A stretch of DNA of 64,000 nucleotides from Tautonia rosea (GTDB lineage Bacteria > Planctomycetota > Planctomycetia > Isosphaerales > Isosphaeraceae): NCBI RefSeq assembly GCF_012958305.1, contig NZ_JABBYO010000016.1:1-64000 (forward strand), written 5' to 3'. Shown here piece by piece: positions 36,020 through 44,627 of the stretch. Made by a program: the position numbers and the translations under genes. Every line of letters begins with the position of its first letter. Within the stretch, counting starts at the first letter, position 1. The notes beneath the pieces are model-generated. The model did no database searches and was not told the origin of the DNA. It saw only the letters and a program-made list of their open reading frames with translations.

Positions 36020-36424
36020 TTATCGGCCGTCTATCCGACTCAGATTGATCCGGGGCCCTTCCCAACGAGTGAGCGGCCCCAATGCCCACGCGGGAACCGG
36101 GTGCGGAAAGACATAAACCCACGCCTCCCGACCCCTCAGGGTGCGCAAGGTAACACGGCGAAACTGTCCGTCCCCCACACCTTCATACGGATCGAACACC
36201 TCAATCAGTTCGATCGGCTCCACCGATCGCACATGGCCTTCGACCCATCCTGCGGTTGAATCCTCCCAATCGATCAGTGCTGGATATGGCCCCAGATCGT
36301 ACAACCTCCCTCGAACCGCGTCGTCCTGCCAGCCTTCCCGAACAGCCTCGCGAACATCCGAAGGCCCCAGGGTCCCGTAGGCAAACAACCATCTCGGTCC
36401 GGTCACTCCCGAGGAAACGTCCAT
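36020..36424 (-). CDS. Gamma-glutamylcyclotransferase-like (AIG2/GGCT) protein
   Basis: A 134-residue protein of the BtrG/GGCT-like fold. The diagnostic FAYGTLGP is at residues 14-21, followed by a conserved glycine-tyrosine region (LYDLGPYPALI) and the acidic residue region IEVFDPYEGVG where the catalytic Glu is expected; I do see E residues there but cannot fix the catalytic one. Members release 5-oxoproline from gamma-glutamyl amines or are of unknown role. It is probably co-transcribed with the TPP decarboxylase downstream. Confidence 0.7.
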   Translation of the reverse strand: MDVSSGVTGPRWLFAYGTLGPSDVREAVREGWQDDAVRGRLYDLGPYPALIDWEDSTAGWVEGHVRSVEPIELIEVFDPYEGVGDGQFRRVTLRTLRGREAWVYVFPHPVPAWALGPLTRWEGPRINLSRIDGR

Positions 36425-36851
36425 CGGTCATTATCCCCTTCCCAGCAAATCAACTTATTCTCCAAACCAATCACCCATGTCGATCTACGTCAAAGGGACC
36501 TGAGCCTTGACCGCACCTCCAGCGAGTCCGTCTCCGCGATGCGTGCGAAGACATTATATATAGGCTCTCTCCCGGCAGGTGAGGAAAACCCCATGTCCTT
36601 ATTCTCGATTCATCACCGGACTTAGAGCGTTTGTTCTTGCGTCAGAACTTCCGGTGGCACCGACTTCGATCGTTCGGGAAGTGATTGCGCCAACGCGTCG
36701 GTTCGAGGCCCTTCCAGGTTCGGTTCCCGATCGATACCGCCGACCTGGAACGTGCAAGCTCAACGACTCGCGTCGGCTGATCGGTTCTGGTATCTTTCTG
36801 GAGCGTGAGATCACACCATGGATTGATGGAATTTTGTTTGAGATTCATGCC
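36425..36851. other. 427-base divergent intergenic region
   Basis: Holds an AT-rich tract (TTATATATA, 36554-36562) that could be a -10 element for rightward transcription, without a clear -35. A ten-codon frame with a good ribosome binding site (AGGTGAGG, ATG 36593, TAG 36623-36625) lies before the lipoprotein; it could be a leader peptide or chance. The lipoprotein frame is open upstream to 36579 but the signal peptide begins at 36852. Confidence 0.4.
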
Positions 36852-38159
36852 ATGCGCTCCTTGACCTTCCGGCTGGGTCTTGCGGTCCTGTGCGCCGTGA
36901 TTCTGAACGGTTGCGCAAAAAAACAGATCAACTCCGAGGGCAAGAAGCCCGATCAGTCGGACAAGCCCCCGATGGTGGCCTCGGTCGGGAGCCCACCAAC
37001 TGAAGAGGAATGCTGGGAGTACGGCGAGGGGTTCGAGGATGCAATCTTCCAGGCCGATGGCGAGGCCATCTCTCGGATGATCGACTGGCAAGCAGTCGTG
37101 GACGAGGCCACGGACGGGGTCGATGCCCCGGCGGCAGTGAAACGTGATTTTTCACAAAGCTTTGTTCAGTCCAGCTCAAGTGGGCAAAGCGGCCTGGTCT
37201 CCACGTTGATCGAAACCATCAACCAAGGGGGACGGTTCTCACCGATTCACGTCATCGGCGGCAAGGCTCAGCATGGCGTGCGATTCCGATTGCTCACTGC
37301 CGACGGGGGACTCAACTACCTCGATTTTTTCTTGGCCCGCCGGAACGATGGCTCAATCAAGGCCGTGGATGTTTTTCCATATTCCGTCGGCGAGTCGATC
37401 GCTCAGAGCACAAGACACTTTTATCTTTCCGCCGTAGCCGAATCGCAGCGCAACCTGATCGATCGGCTTACCGGCAAGGAGCAGGTTCTTCTGAAACATC
37501 TGCCCACGCTTTTGCAGATGAACGAGAATCTGCGGACCGGACAGTTCGAGGCCGTGCTCTCCGCCTACCGAAACTTGCCCGAATCGCTCCAGCGCGATCG
37601 TCTGTTCCTCGTTCCACGCTACACGGCGGCAGCCGAAATTGACGACGAGGAATACGCCGCAGCTCTGGCCGACTTCCGCAAGTTCTATCCCAACGACCCC
37701 AGCGCCGATCTCTTGATGATTGACGCCCATTTTCTCCAGGGCGATTTCGACGAAGCCCTGGCCGCGATCAATCGGCTCGACCAGTCGATTGGAGGCGATG
37801 CCTATCTACATGTACTCCGGTCGAATATTCACCTCGAACGTGACGACCATGCCGCGGCGAAGAGTGCCATCTCGCAGGCCATTGACGAGGAGCCCTGGCT
37901 CATCGAGGCGTACTGGAGTTTGCTCGGCCTGTCTCTCTCGGAGGAGGACTTCGAGGAAACCGCCCGCCTGCTCGATCTGATTGCCGAGAACTTCGAGATC
38001 GAGTTCAACGACCTCAGCGAGGTCCCTGAATACGCCGGCTTTGTTGCCTCTCCGCAGTACGCCGAATGGGTCGCTCGACAGCCAACCTCCACATCCATTC
38101 CCGACGAGCACACAGGCGATTCGAACGACTCGACTGGTTCCAATCCCTCCGACTTCTGA
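36852..38159 (+). CDS. TPR-containing lipoprotein
   Basis: A 435-residue predicted lipoprotein. The signal segment ends at Cys21 in VILNGCAKK. Residues 25-60 are polar; residues 60-200 form a mixed alpha/beta region; residues 215-400 are alpha-helical TPR-like units (YRNLPESLQRDRLFLVPRYT, FRKFYPNDPSADLLMIDA, AINRLDQSIGGDAYLHVLRS). The tail is Ser/Thr/Asn-rich. Start 36852 is chosen because the lipobox sits at the usual distance; longer starts would bury it. Envelope scaffold function is inferred only. Confidence 0.7.
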   Translation: MRSLTFRLGLAVLCAVILNGCAKKQINSEGKKPDQSDKPPMVASVGSPPTEEECWEYGEGFEDAIFQADGEAISRMIDWQAVVDEATDGVDAPAAVKRDFSQSFVQSSSSGQSGLVSTLIETINQGGRFSPIHVIGGKAQHGVRFRLLTADGGLNYLDFFLARRNDGSIKAVDVFPYSVGESIAQSTRHFYLSAVAESQRNLIDRLTGKEQVLLKHLPTLLQMNENLRTGQFEAVLSAYRNLPESLQRDRLFLVPRYTAAAEIDDEEYAAALADFRKFYPNDPSADLLMIDAHFLQGDFDEALAAINRLDQSIGGDAYLHVLRSNIHLERDDHAAAKSAISQAIDEEPWLIEAYWSLLGLSLSEEDFEETARLLDLIAENFEIEFNDLSEVPEYAGFVASPQYAEWVARQPTSTSIPDEHTGDSNDSTGSNPSDF

Positions 38160-38352
38160 TTCCTTGCTCGTCCATGCTCGGGATCCAACACAACCCATCC
38201 TAGCCTCGATCCATCGAGCCGGATTTGCTTTCCGCAAACATCCGGTACGTTGCAAGTTGGTTCGGCTTTTTTCCAAAGTGAATTGGCCCGAGCCCAGAGA
38301 GCGGGTAGGCTCTCGATGTCGAACTAGACCGATCACCGAAGCGAGACGTGAG

Positions 38353-39486
38353 ATGGACTGGAAGGCGATCCGAGACGCCGAGTTCCCCGTGGCCGAGCGC
38401 TGGGCCTATCTCGATCACGCCGCCATCGCCCCTATCCCCCGGCGGGCCGGCGAGGCGATGCGGGCCTGGGTCGCCGAACAGGAAACCAACGGTTGCATTC
38501 ACTGGATGACCTGGCGAAAGGAGCTGGAAGTGGTTCGCCAGCGGGCCGCTCAACTGATCCATGCCGAACCTACTGAGATCGCCTTCATCACCAGCACAAC
38601 CATGGGCATCGGCCTGGTAGCCGAAGGCTTCCCCTGGTTTGAGGGGGACAATGTTGTCACACCGGCCGAGGAGTACCCCTCGAATCTGTTCCCCTGGATG
38701 AACCTTGCCTCGAGAGGAGTCGAAACGCGAGCAGTCCGAAGCCGGGACGGTCGGATCTGGATCGACGATTTGCTTGCCGCAATGGATGATCGCACCCGAT
38801 TGCTCGCCATCAGCCATGTCGAGTTCGCGTCAGGATTCCGCAACGACCTCGACGCCCTGGCCGAAGCCTGCCATCAGCGTGGGGTCGCGCTGTTCGTCGA
38901 TGCCATTCAGGGGCTCGGACCCTTGACGATCAACGTCCGCAGGACGCCGATCGACTTCCTCGCCGCCGATGGGCACAAGTGGCTGCTTGGACCCGAGGGA
39001 GCCGGACTTCTGTTTGTCCGATCCGACTGGATCGAGCGCGTTCGTCCAATCCTCGTCGGCTCGAACAGCGTGACCAGTTCCTACAACGACCCCGAACCCG
39101 CCTTCACCTTGAAGCCCGATGCTGGTCGATGGGAAGGGGGTTGCTACAACGTCGCTGGATTGCTCGGCTTCGGCAATAGCCTCGAACTTTTCCTCGAACT
39201 CGGGCCAGAACGTGTTTCCGAGCGGATTCTTGATCGGGCCGAAGGTGTCCGCGATCGGGCCCGATCAGCAGGCTGGACAGTCCTCGGTTCCGACCTCCCC
39301 GCGGATCGCTCGGGGATCGTCGTTCTCGATCGTCCGGGGACCGACCCCAACGCGATTGTCCGCAACCTTCGCGTCTCAGGGGTCGCGGTCAGTGCGCGAC
39401 GGGGTCACCTGCGGATCAGCCCCCATCTCTACAACACTGACGACGACCTCGACCGCCTGGCTGAGGGACTTTGCGAGTTTTCCTGA
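38353..39486 (+). CDS. Class V aminotransferase / cysteine desulfurase-like enzyme
   Basis: A 377-residue PLP enzyme of the class V group (cysteine desulfurase, selenocysteine lyase, isopenicillin-N epimerase relatives). It starts with YLDHAAIAPIP, the family's first strand; the PLP lysine is Lys209 in DGHKWLLGPEGAGLLFV; ITSTTMGIGLVAEGFPW and FVDAIQGLGP supply the ring-stacking and Asp-type contacts. The cysteine expected in a desulfurase active-site loop is not obvious, so an amino-acid lyase or epimerase role is equally likely. The start at 38353 follows GAGACGTGAG. Next gene is coaD, 64 bases away. Confidence 0.8.
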   Translation: MDWKAIRDAEFPVAERWAYLDHAAIAPIPRRAGEAMRAWVAEQETNGCIHWMTWRKELEVVRQRAAQLIHAEPTEIAFITSTTMGIGLVAEGFPWFEGDNVVTPAEEYPSNLFPWMNLASRGVETRAVRSRDGRIWIDDLLAAMDDRTRLLAISHVEFASGFRNDLDALAEACHQRGVALFVDAIQGLGPLTINVRRTPIDFLAADGHKWLLGPEGAGLLFVRSDWIERVRPILVGSNSVTSSYNDPEPAFTLKPDAGRWEGGCYNVAGLLGFGNSLELFLELGPERVSERILDRAEGVRDRARSAGWTVLGSDLPADRSGIVVLDRPGTDPNAIVRNLRVSGVAVSARRGHLRISPHLYNTDDDLDRLAEGLCEFS

Positions 39487-39550
39487 CCGCACCCGTTGCC
39501 TACGAGTTCCTACGCTGCTCGTTCAATCGTATTGTCGGGGATGTTCGATC

Positions 39551-40057
39551 ATGGAACTCTCGTCTCGAACGGCCGTCTTCACCGGAACGTTCGACCCGAT
39601 CACGCTTGGGCACCTCGATGTCATCTCCCGAGGGCGATTACTCTTCGAGCGATTGATCGTGGCAATCGGTATTAACCCGACTAAGCAGGTCCTGTTCCCA
39701 ATTGAAGAACGGGTCGATCTTGCCCAACGCGTCCTCGGGCAGTTCGACAATGTGGAAGTCCGGGCTTTCGAAGGCCTGACCGTCGATTTTGTGCGGAGCA
39801 TTGGGGCCCGAGTGATCCTCAGAGGCTTGCGAACGCTTTCCGACATGGAATATGAATTCAGCATGACCCTGACCAACCATCGGCTTGATCCGGGGATCGA
39901 AACCGTGTTTCTGATGGCCGACGGAGAATATGCTCACGTCTCGAGCTCCTTGATTAAGCAGGTCGCTCGCTACGGTGGGCCGGAGGCCCTCGCTCGTTTC
40001 GTACCCGAAGCACTGGTCACACCGATTTTGGATAAGGTTCGAAGCTCGATTGGCTAA
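39551..40057 (+). CDS. coaD: Phosphopantetheine adenylyltransferase
   Basis: A 168-residue nucleotidyltransferase catalysing the fourth step of coenzyme A synthesis: 4'-phosphopantetheine plus ATP to dephospho-CoA. Motifs: TGTFDPITLGH at residues 11-21 (a variant of the usual GSFDPxTxGH), LRGLRTLSDMEYEFSM near 90-105, and the ISSTxxR-equivalent HVSSSLIKQVA. GGGGA lies eight bases before the ATG. Cytoplasmic. It follows the class V aminotransferase gene and precedes a DoxX-like gene, neither functionally linked. Confidence 0.92.
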   Translation: MELSSRTAVFTGTFDPITLGHLDVISRGRLLFERLIVAIGINPTKQVLFPIEERVDLAQRVLGQFDNVEVRAFEGLTVDFVRSIGARVILRGLRTLSDMEYEFSMTLTNHRLDPGIETVFLMADGEYAHVSSSLIKQVARYGGPEALARFVPEALVTPILDKVRSSIG

Positions 40058-40107
40058 CCTAGCCTGATACTCGGTCTCTTCCTCCATCAACAAGGATGCT
40101 TTCCCCG

Positions 40108-40740
40108 ATGCGACCCACCGAGACGATCGCCTTGCGCCGAGAGCCTGGCCATGTGATTCGGAGTCTCGTAGCCTTACTGCTTCGAGTGGGCCTCGGCATG
40201 ATCTTCCTCATGGCCGGTTTGCAAAAACTTGACGACATGAGCAAGGACCAGGATCCTCCTCTCGCCGAGGTCGAGGACCTTGTGGTCGATTCTGACGAAG
40301 CGGAGGCGCCGGCCACACCCCCGGTCGCAGTCGAGTCTAAAGCTCCGGCCGAACCTCGCTATCCCGAGACGATCCGTAGCATGTTTGCAGACACATGGCT
40401 CGGCCGGGATCTCAAACCCGCGCTCGACCTCTATACCGCGTTTCTTCCCATGCTCGAAGTCGCCGTGGGAGCGCTCCTGATCGCTGGGCTCTTCACCACG
40501 CTCTCAGCATTCCTCTCAGGTCTGCTCTTGCTAAGTCTCACCTTCGGTTGGATCGTGCTTCAAAACACAAGCATGTACCCGACAATGATAATATACTTGC
40601 TTGTCAATTCAAGCATTTTGTGGCTCTCACCAATCACGAGTAATTATCTCTCGCTCGACGGCCTTCTCTTCGGCTGGTTCTGGAAGCCGAGCGATGAGGG
40701 AGAATATCGTCGAGAATATGAGGCCCCGATTCGGTCGTGA
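40108..40740 (+). CDS. DoxX-like membrane protein
   Basis: A 210-residue protein with about four membrane helices. Helix 1 carries the DoxX-like pattern LLRVGLGMIFLMAGLQKL. An unusual 55-residue acidic and Pro/Ala-rich insertion (DPPLAEVEDLVVDSDEAEAP onward) separates helix 1 from helix 2, then FLPMLEVAVGALLIAGLFT and two more helices follow. ATG 40108 is preferred because AAGGA lies 11 bases upstream; the ATG at 40096 overlaps that site. Function in this family is poorly defined (electron-transfer or quinone linked in some). Confidence 0.65.
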   Translation: MRPTETIALRREPGHVIRSLVALLLRVGLGMIFLMAGLQKLDDMSKDQDPPLAEVEDLVVDSDEAEAPATPPVAVESKAPAEPRYPETIRSMFADTWLGRDLKPALDLYTAFLPMLEVAVGALLIAGLFTTLSAFLSGLLLLSLTFGWIVLQNTSMYPTMIIYLLVNSSILWLSPITSNYLSLDGLLFGWFWKPSDEGEYRREYEAPIRS

Positions 40741-40828
40741 CCGGGGCTTACTGACACCATTCAGGAAATCGACAGGCCCCCACTCATTCCCCCTCAGGAC
40801 GAGTCGGCCCACGACTTCTTCGGCTCGA

Positions 40829-41290
40829 TCAGTCGAACGCCTGCTCGACGAGGGCAACGACCCTGCCAGACGGCTCTCGCACGTAGAGTTCCCGAACGCC
40901 GAAGTCCGACTCGCGTTGCGGCACAACGATCTCCAGACCTTTCAGACGGGGCAACAGTTCATCCAGGTCAGAGACGAGCATCGAAAGAATCACCCAGGGT
41001 GAGTGATCGCTCGATTCGACGATTCCAGGACTTTGGGATTCTACGCTCGCTCGGGTTCGATAGAACACCTCTGCCTCATCTCGGCTCACCCGGACGAAAT
41101 CGAGACCGTCTTCTCCTGGGATTTGCAAGGTCACCTCGAAACCGAGGCGATCGACCCAGAAGTCGAGACAGGGCTCGATACGATCCACCAGGAACACCGG
41201 AGTCATCCGGCGAAAGGTCGAGCGTGGCCGATCGGTCAGCGCAACCGCCTTACGAGATGCGGTCGGGGCCTGCATCGTGCCTGTACTCAT
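40829..41290 (-). CDS. Glyoxalase/VOC superfamily protein
   Basis: A 153-residue vicinal-oxygen-chelate protein. Two beta-alpha-beta-beta-beta repeats are visible, starting MTPVFLVDRIEPCLDFWVDRLGF and PWVILSMLVSDLDELLPRL, ending YVREPSGRVVALVEQ. The metal ligands typical of glyoxalase I are not clearly retained (first repeat lacks the His), so it may be a non-enzymatic binding member such as a bleomycin-resistance type. The start at 41290 has AAGGA eight bases upstream; an ATG nine bases further out overlaps it. Confidence 0.75.
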   Translation of the reverse strand: MSTGTMQAPTASRKAVALTDRPRSTFRRMTPVFLVDRIEPCLDFWVDRLGFEVTLQIPGEDGLDFVRVSRDEAEVFYRTRASVESQSPGIVESSDHSPWVILSMLVSDLDELLPRLKGLEIVVPQRESDFGVRELYVREPSGRVVALVEQAFD

Positions 41291-41661
41291 CAAAATCATC
41301 CTTCGCGAATCGCTTCGAAAAACGGAGGGAAGACTAGCCGGGTACGAAGTATGGCTGAGATGTCGGGGCGACGGATTGGGAGTCGAAGGGGAGCGAACGG
41401 GCCGACTCCGCGAGAATCTCGTGCAGCACTCCCGGACATTTCTTTAATGAGTAGCGAACCGCGAGCCGAATTTCTCTTCCCTGACGAGCTTTTCCAGAAC
41501 CTCAGCCCAGAACACGAGTTCCGCCACGAAGATTCCGGCGGGCTGGGGGCGAATATACTCTGGTACTGCCCGGCATTCCAACCGCCTTGCCTGTTCCATG
41601 AGCAGGACGGGCTGATCAGCCTCTCTCGGTTGACTCGACCTTGGCGATGTAGATCGAATGA
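41291..41661. other. Region downstream of trpE
   Basis: About 370 bases between two minus-strand genes. It holds one doubtful 73-codon frame (listed separately) and the promoter region of the VOC gene; nothing else is seen. Confidence 0.4.
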
Positions 41662-41665
41662 TCAT
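41444..41665 (-). CDS. Doubtful small protein coupled to trpE
   Basis: A 73-codon frame whose ATG overlaps the trpE stop by four bases (ATGA), a common coupling arrangement. The second half ([29 protein letters not shown] split over residues 42-70) looks like an amphipathic helix with codon usage similar to real genes, while the first half looks random. I recognise no family. It may equally be chance; treat as low confidence. Confidence 0.3.
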   Translation of the reverse strand: MIIRSTSPRSSQPREADQPVLLMEQARRLECRAVPEYIRPQPAGIFVAELVFWAEVLEKLVREEKFGSRFATH

Positions 41666-43215
41666 TCCGAAACGGATCGGGCAGGGGTAAGTCGATCCTG
41701 GGCGAGTTCGATCGCCTTGATCATGCCTCGGGCCTTGCTGACCGTTTCTTCGTACTCGGTCGCGGGATCGCTATCGAAGACGATTCCGGCTCCTGCCTGG
41801 ATGTCGGCCAGATTGCCTTGCACGACCAGCGTCCGCAAGGCGATGCACGTGTCCATGTTCCCGGTCGAATCTATGTAGCCGACGGCCCCGCCGTATGGTC
41901 CTCGACGAGTCGGCTCAACCTCATCGATGATTTCCATCGCCCTGACCTTCGGCGCACCGCTGACCGTCCCGGCGGGCAACCCGGCCCGAAGGGCATCGAA
42001 GCAGTCCTTGCCGGCTTCGAGCGTTCCCACCACGTTCGAGGAGATGTGCATGACGTGACTGTAGCGCTCGATTTTCATGACTTCGGTCAACCGCACGCTC
42101 GATCGCTCGGCGACGCGACCGACATCATTGCGGCCAAGGTCGATAAGCATGACGTGTTCGGCTCGTTCCTTCGGGTCGGCCAGTAACTCCTCGGCCAGGG
42201 CTTGGTCCTCCTCCTCGTCCTTGCCTCGGCGACGAGTCCCAGCCAACGGTCGGATCGTCACCTCTCCGTCTTCGACACGCACCAGAATCTCGGGAGACGA
42301 GCCGATCAGGCAAAACTCTTCGAACGGCAGATAAAACAGAAAGGGGCTCGGATTGACGACCCGCAAGGCCCGGTAAATATCAAACGGCTCCGCGGTTGTG
42401 TCGACCCGAAACCGCTGGCTCGGTACCACCTGGAAAACGTCTCCGGCTTTGATGTATTCCCGACACCTCCGCACCGCATTTTCGAACTGCTCACGCGTCA
42501 TGTTCGAGGCGGGTTCCAGCTTGGGGGCACCTTTAGTGTCAAGATCGACCGGAGGCAAGTCGGGACCCGGCCCTGAAAGCCGCTCGACTAACTCCTTCAG
42601 TCGTTCAGCGGCTCGATCATATGCGATCGCTACGGACTCAGGATCGTTCGGGATCTCGGGCCGCGCCTGAGCCACCACCAGAACGGTCTTTCGAATATGA
42701 TCGAAGATCACCATCCGGTCGAAAAAGGCGAAGGCAAGATCCGGCAATCCCCGATCGTCTCGAGGTGGGTTCGGTAAGCGTTCGGTGTACCGAACCGCGT
42801 CGTACGAGGCATAACCAACCGCCCCACCGCAAAAGCGTGGAAGACCCGGCAGATGGATCGACCCGTACTGCCGGACCAGTTCTCGAAGATTCTCAAAGGG
42901 GTCGGCTGATTCGAATTCCTGGGGCTTCCCAGTACCATCGGTCGGGACGATCGAAACGTGAAGTCCTCTGGCCTCGAATCGCAGGAACGGCTCGGTGCCG
43001 AGGAAGCTGTATCGTCCGACCTTCTCCCCTCCGACAACGCTCTCAAACAAAAAGGAGGGGCCGGGCCGGGCGATGCGAGCAAATGCCGAAACGGGGGTCA
43101 ATCCGTCGCTCGTCAATTCCCGATACACCGGAAAGCCCGGTGCCTGGCCGATCAGCGTAGCAATGTGATCAAGGCTGGGATGGAGGATCGGCCTGGCGGG
43201 TCGCGAGTCGCTCAT
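41662..43215 (-). CDS. trpE: Anthranilate synthase component I
   Basis: A 517-residue chorismate-utilising enzyme that makes anthranilate from chorismate and ammonia or glutamine for tryptophan synthesis. Signature segments: the N-terminal regulatory region ([21 protein letters not shown]) and the C-terminal chorismate-binding core with [44 protein letters not shown]-type segment and [20 protein letters not shown]. The N-terminal LLES-type tryptophan-binding element is replaced by LFESVV. No trpG is adjacent. Start 43215 is chosen for family length; a GTG at 43257 is possible. Isolated from other trp genes. Confidence 0.9.
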   Translation of the reverse strand: MSDSRPARPILHPSLDHIATLIGQAPGFPVYRELTSDGLTPVSAFARIARPGPSFLFESVVGGEKVGRYSFLGTEPFLRFEARGLHVSIVPTDGTGKPQEFESADPFENLRELVRQYGSIHLPGLPRFCGGAVGYASYDAVRYTERLPNPPRDDRGLPDLAFAFFDRMVIFDHIRKTVLVVAQARPEIPNDPESVAIAYDRAAERLKELVERLSGPGPDLPPVDLDTKGAPKLEPASNMTREQFENAVRRCREYIKAGDVFQVVPSQRFRVDTTAEPFDIYRALRVVNPSPFLFYLPFEEFCLIGSSPEILVRVEDGEVTIRPLAGTRRRGKDEEEDQALAEELLADPKERAEHVMLIDLGRNDVGRVAERSSVRLTEVMKIERYSHVMHISSNVVGTLEAGKDCFDALRAGLPAGTVSGAPKVRAMEIIDEVEPTRRGPYGGAVGYIDSTGNMDTCIALRTLVVQGNLADIQAGAGIVFDSDPATEYEETVSKARGMIKAIELAQDRLTPARSVSE

Positions 43216-43546
43216 GAGCGGAGATCGATTTTCGAAGACTTCGAGACAGGAAGGCACCTCAGTATGACCGGTTGACTGATCTTATCAGCCTCCTGATTCC
43301 TTCGGCAAGCTGGGCTCCCGCCAGCTCTGGCTTCCATCAAGAGATACGCTCGGCTTCAATCGGTGTTCCTGCGCTGGCAATCCCGGTTGCTTGACAGGTC
43401 GGGGGGCATCATTACAATGGAACGCGATCGTCAATGCTGATGAAACACGACCCCCCCGCGCCGTGTCCTTGACCGATTCTCGCGGAGGGTCCGGCCGATC
43501 TCGCGGCGGGGTCCGCCGGTTCTGATCGGGTCCGGGGACCGCGGCG

Positions 43547-44062
43547 ATGAAATGCCAGAAGTGCTCCAAGCCGGCGACCTACCACATTACCGACCTCGAC
43601 CCCGAGGCTCCGGGTACGTTCGCCGTCTTCCATTTTTGCGATGAGCACGCCTTGCAGCATCTCGCTCCCGCTGCATCTCAACCTGAAAGCCTCCCGGTCG
43701 GGCAGCTTGCCAAGGACCTGGTTTCCGGCTCCGGCTCGACGCTCGAATCCTCGCCGGCCGATGCCCTGAGCTGCCCGAACTGTCAGATCAGCTTTGCCGA
43801 ATTTCGGAGCACCGGCCGCCTCGGTTGCCCTTACGATTACGAGGTCTTCCGAGATGAATTGATGCCCTTGCTCGAAAATATTCATGGCGAAACCCGCCAT
43901 TCGGGGAAGGCTCCCAAGCGAGCGCCTCGAACGAGCCGACTCCAAAATACTCTGATCCGGCTGCGGAACGATCTGAAGCGCGCGATTGCCGCCGAAGATT
44001 ACGAGGCCGCCGCCCGGCTTCGTGATGAGATCCGCACTCTCGAACAGGAGCAGGGGCGTTGA
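43547..44062 (+). CDS. mcsA: McsA-like protein-arginine kinase activator (first copy)
   Basis: A 171-residue zinc protein. Cysteine pairs at the N-terminus (MKCQKC, residues 3 and 6; later FHFCDEH) and mid-chain (SCPNCQISFAEFRSTGRLGC) bind zinc; the C-terminal 45 residues are a UvrB/UvrC-motif helical hairpin (LRNDLKRAIAAEDYEAAARLRDEI). In Firmicutes McsA activates the arginine kinase McsB. GGGGA lies nine bases upstream of the ATG. It heads a three-gene cluster with a second McsA-like gene and mcsB. Confidence 0.85.
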   Translation: MKCQKCSKPATYHITDLDPEAPGTFAVFHFCDEHALQHLAPAASQPESLPVGQLAKDLVSGSGSTLESSPADALSCPNCQISFAEFRSTGRLGCPYDYEVFRDELMPLLENIHGETRHSGKAPKRAPRTSRLQNTLIRLRNDLKRAIAAEDYEAAARLRDEIRTLEQEQGR

Positions 44063-44135
44063 CCCGAATCGGCCTCGTCGGGATCGTCGCCTGCTTTCCC
44101 ATGACCCTCGCCCGCAACCCAAGGAGCTGCCTGCC

Positions 44136-44627
44136 ATGACTTGCCAGCGCTGCTCCCGGGAAGCCTCGGTTCATCTCTCAGAAACGGTGGATGGTCAGCG
44201 CCGCGAGTTGCATTTGTGCGGACCTTGTGCTCGCAAGGCCGGACTGACTCCTCCGGATCCGCCTCCCAACGCCGCCCTTGAAGCCATTGTCGATCACCTG
44301 ATTGTTCAGCACGTTGGGGAACTCGTTGGAGAGTTGGCCAAGACCTCCTGTCCCCTCTGCGGATTAAAGTTCATGGACTTCCGCACCGGCGGTCGCCTCG
44401 GCTGCCCCAATGATTATGAAGCCTTTGCGACGGGCTTGCTCCCGCTGCTCCGGACGGCTCACGGTGCCTCAAGACACGTCGGAAAAATTCCCCGCAAACG
44501 AACCCCGCCGAGCCGCTCTCCTCGACTCCGGCTCCGCGCCCGGCTTCGGGAGGCCATCGCCCGAGAAGATTACGAGCTGGCCGCGACCATCCGGGACCAG
44601 CTCCGCCAAGAGGATGCCGACCAATGA
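44136..44627 (+). CDS. McsA-like protein-arginine kinase activator (second copy)
   Basis: A 163-residue paralog of the preceding gene with the same layout: N-terminal CQRC and CGPC pairs, mid-chain SCPLCGLKFMDFRTGGRLGCPNDYEAF, and a C-terminal UvrB/C-type hairpin (LRARLREAIAREDYELAATIRDQL). The two differ most in the linker between residues 30 and 70, so they are diverged duplicates rather than a recent copy. AAGGAG lies ten bases before ATG 44136. The stop overlaps the mcsB start by four bases. Confidence 0.85.
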   Translation: MTCQRCSREASVHLSETVDGQRRELHLCGPCARKAGLTPPDPPPNAALEAIVDHLIVQHVGELVGELAKTSCPLCGLKFMDFRTGGRLGCPNDYEAFATGLLPLLRTAHGASRHVGKIPRKRTPPSRSPRLRLRARLREAIAREDYELAATIRDQLRQEDADQ

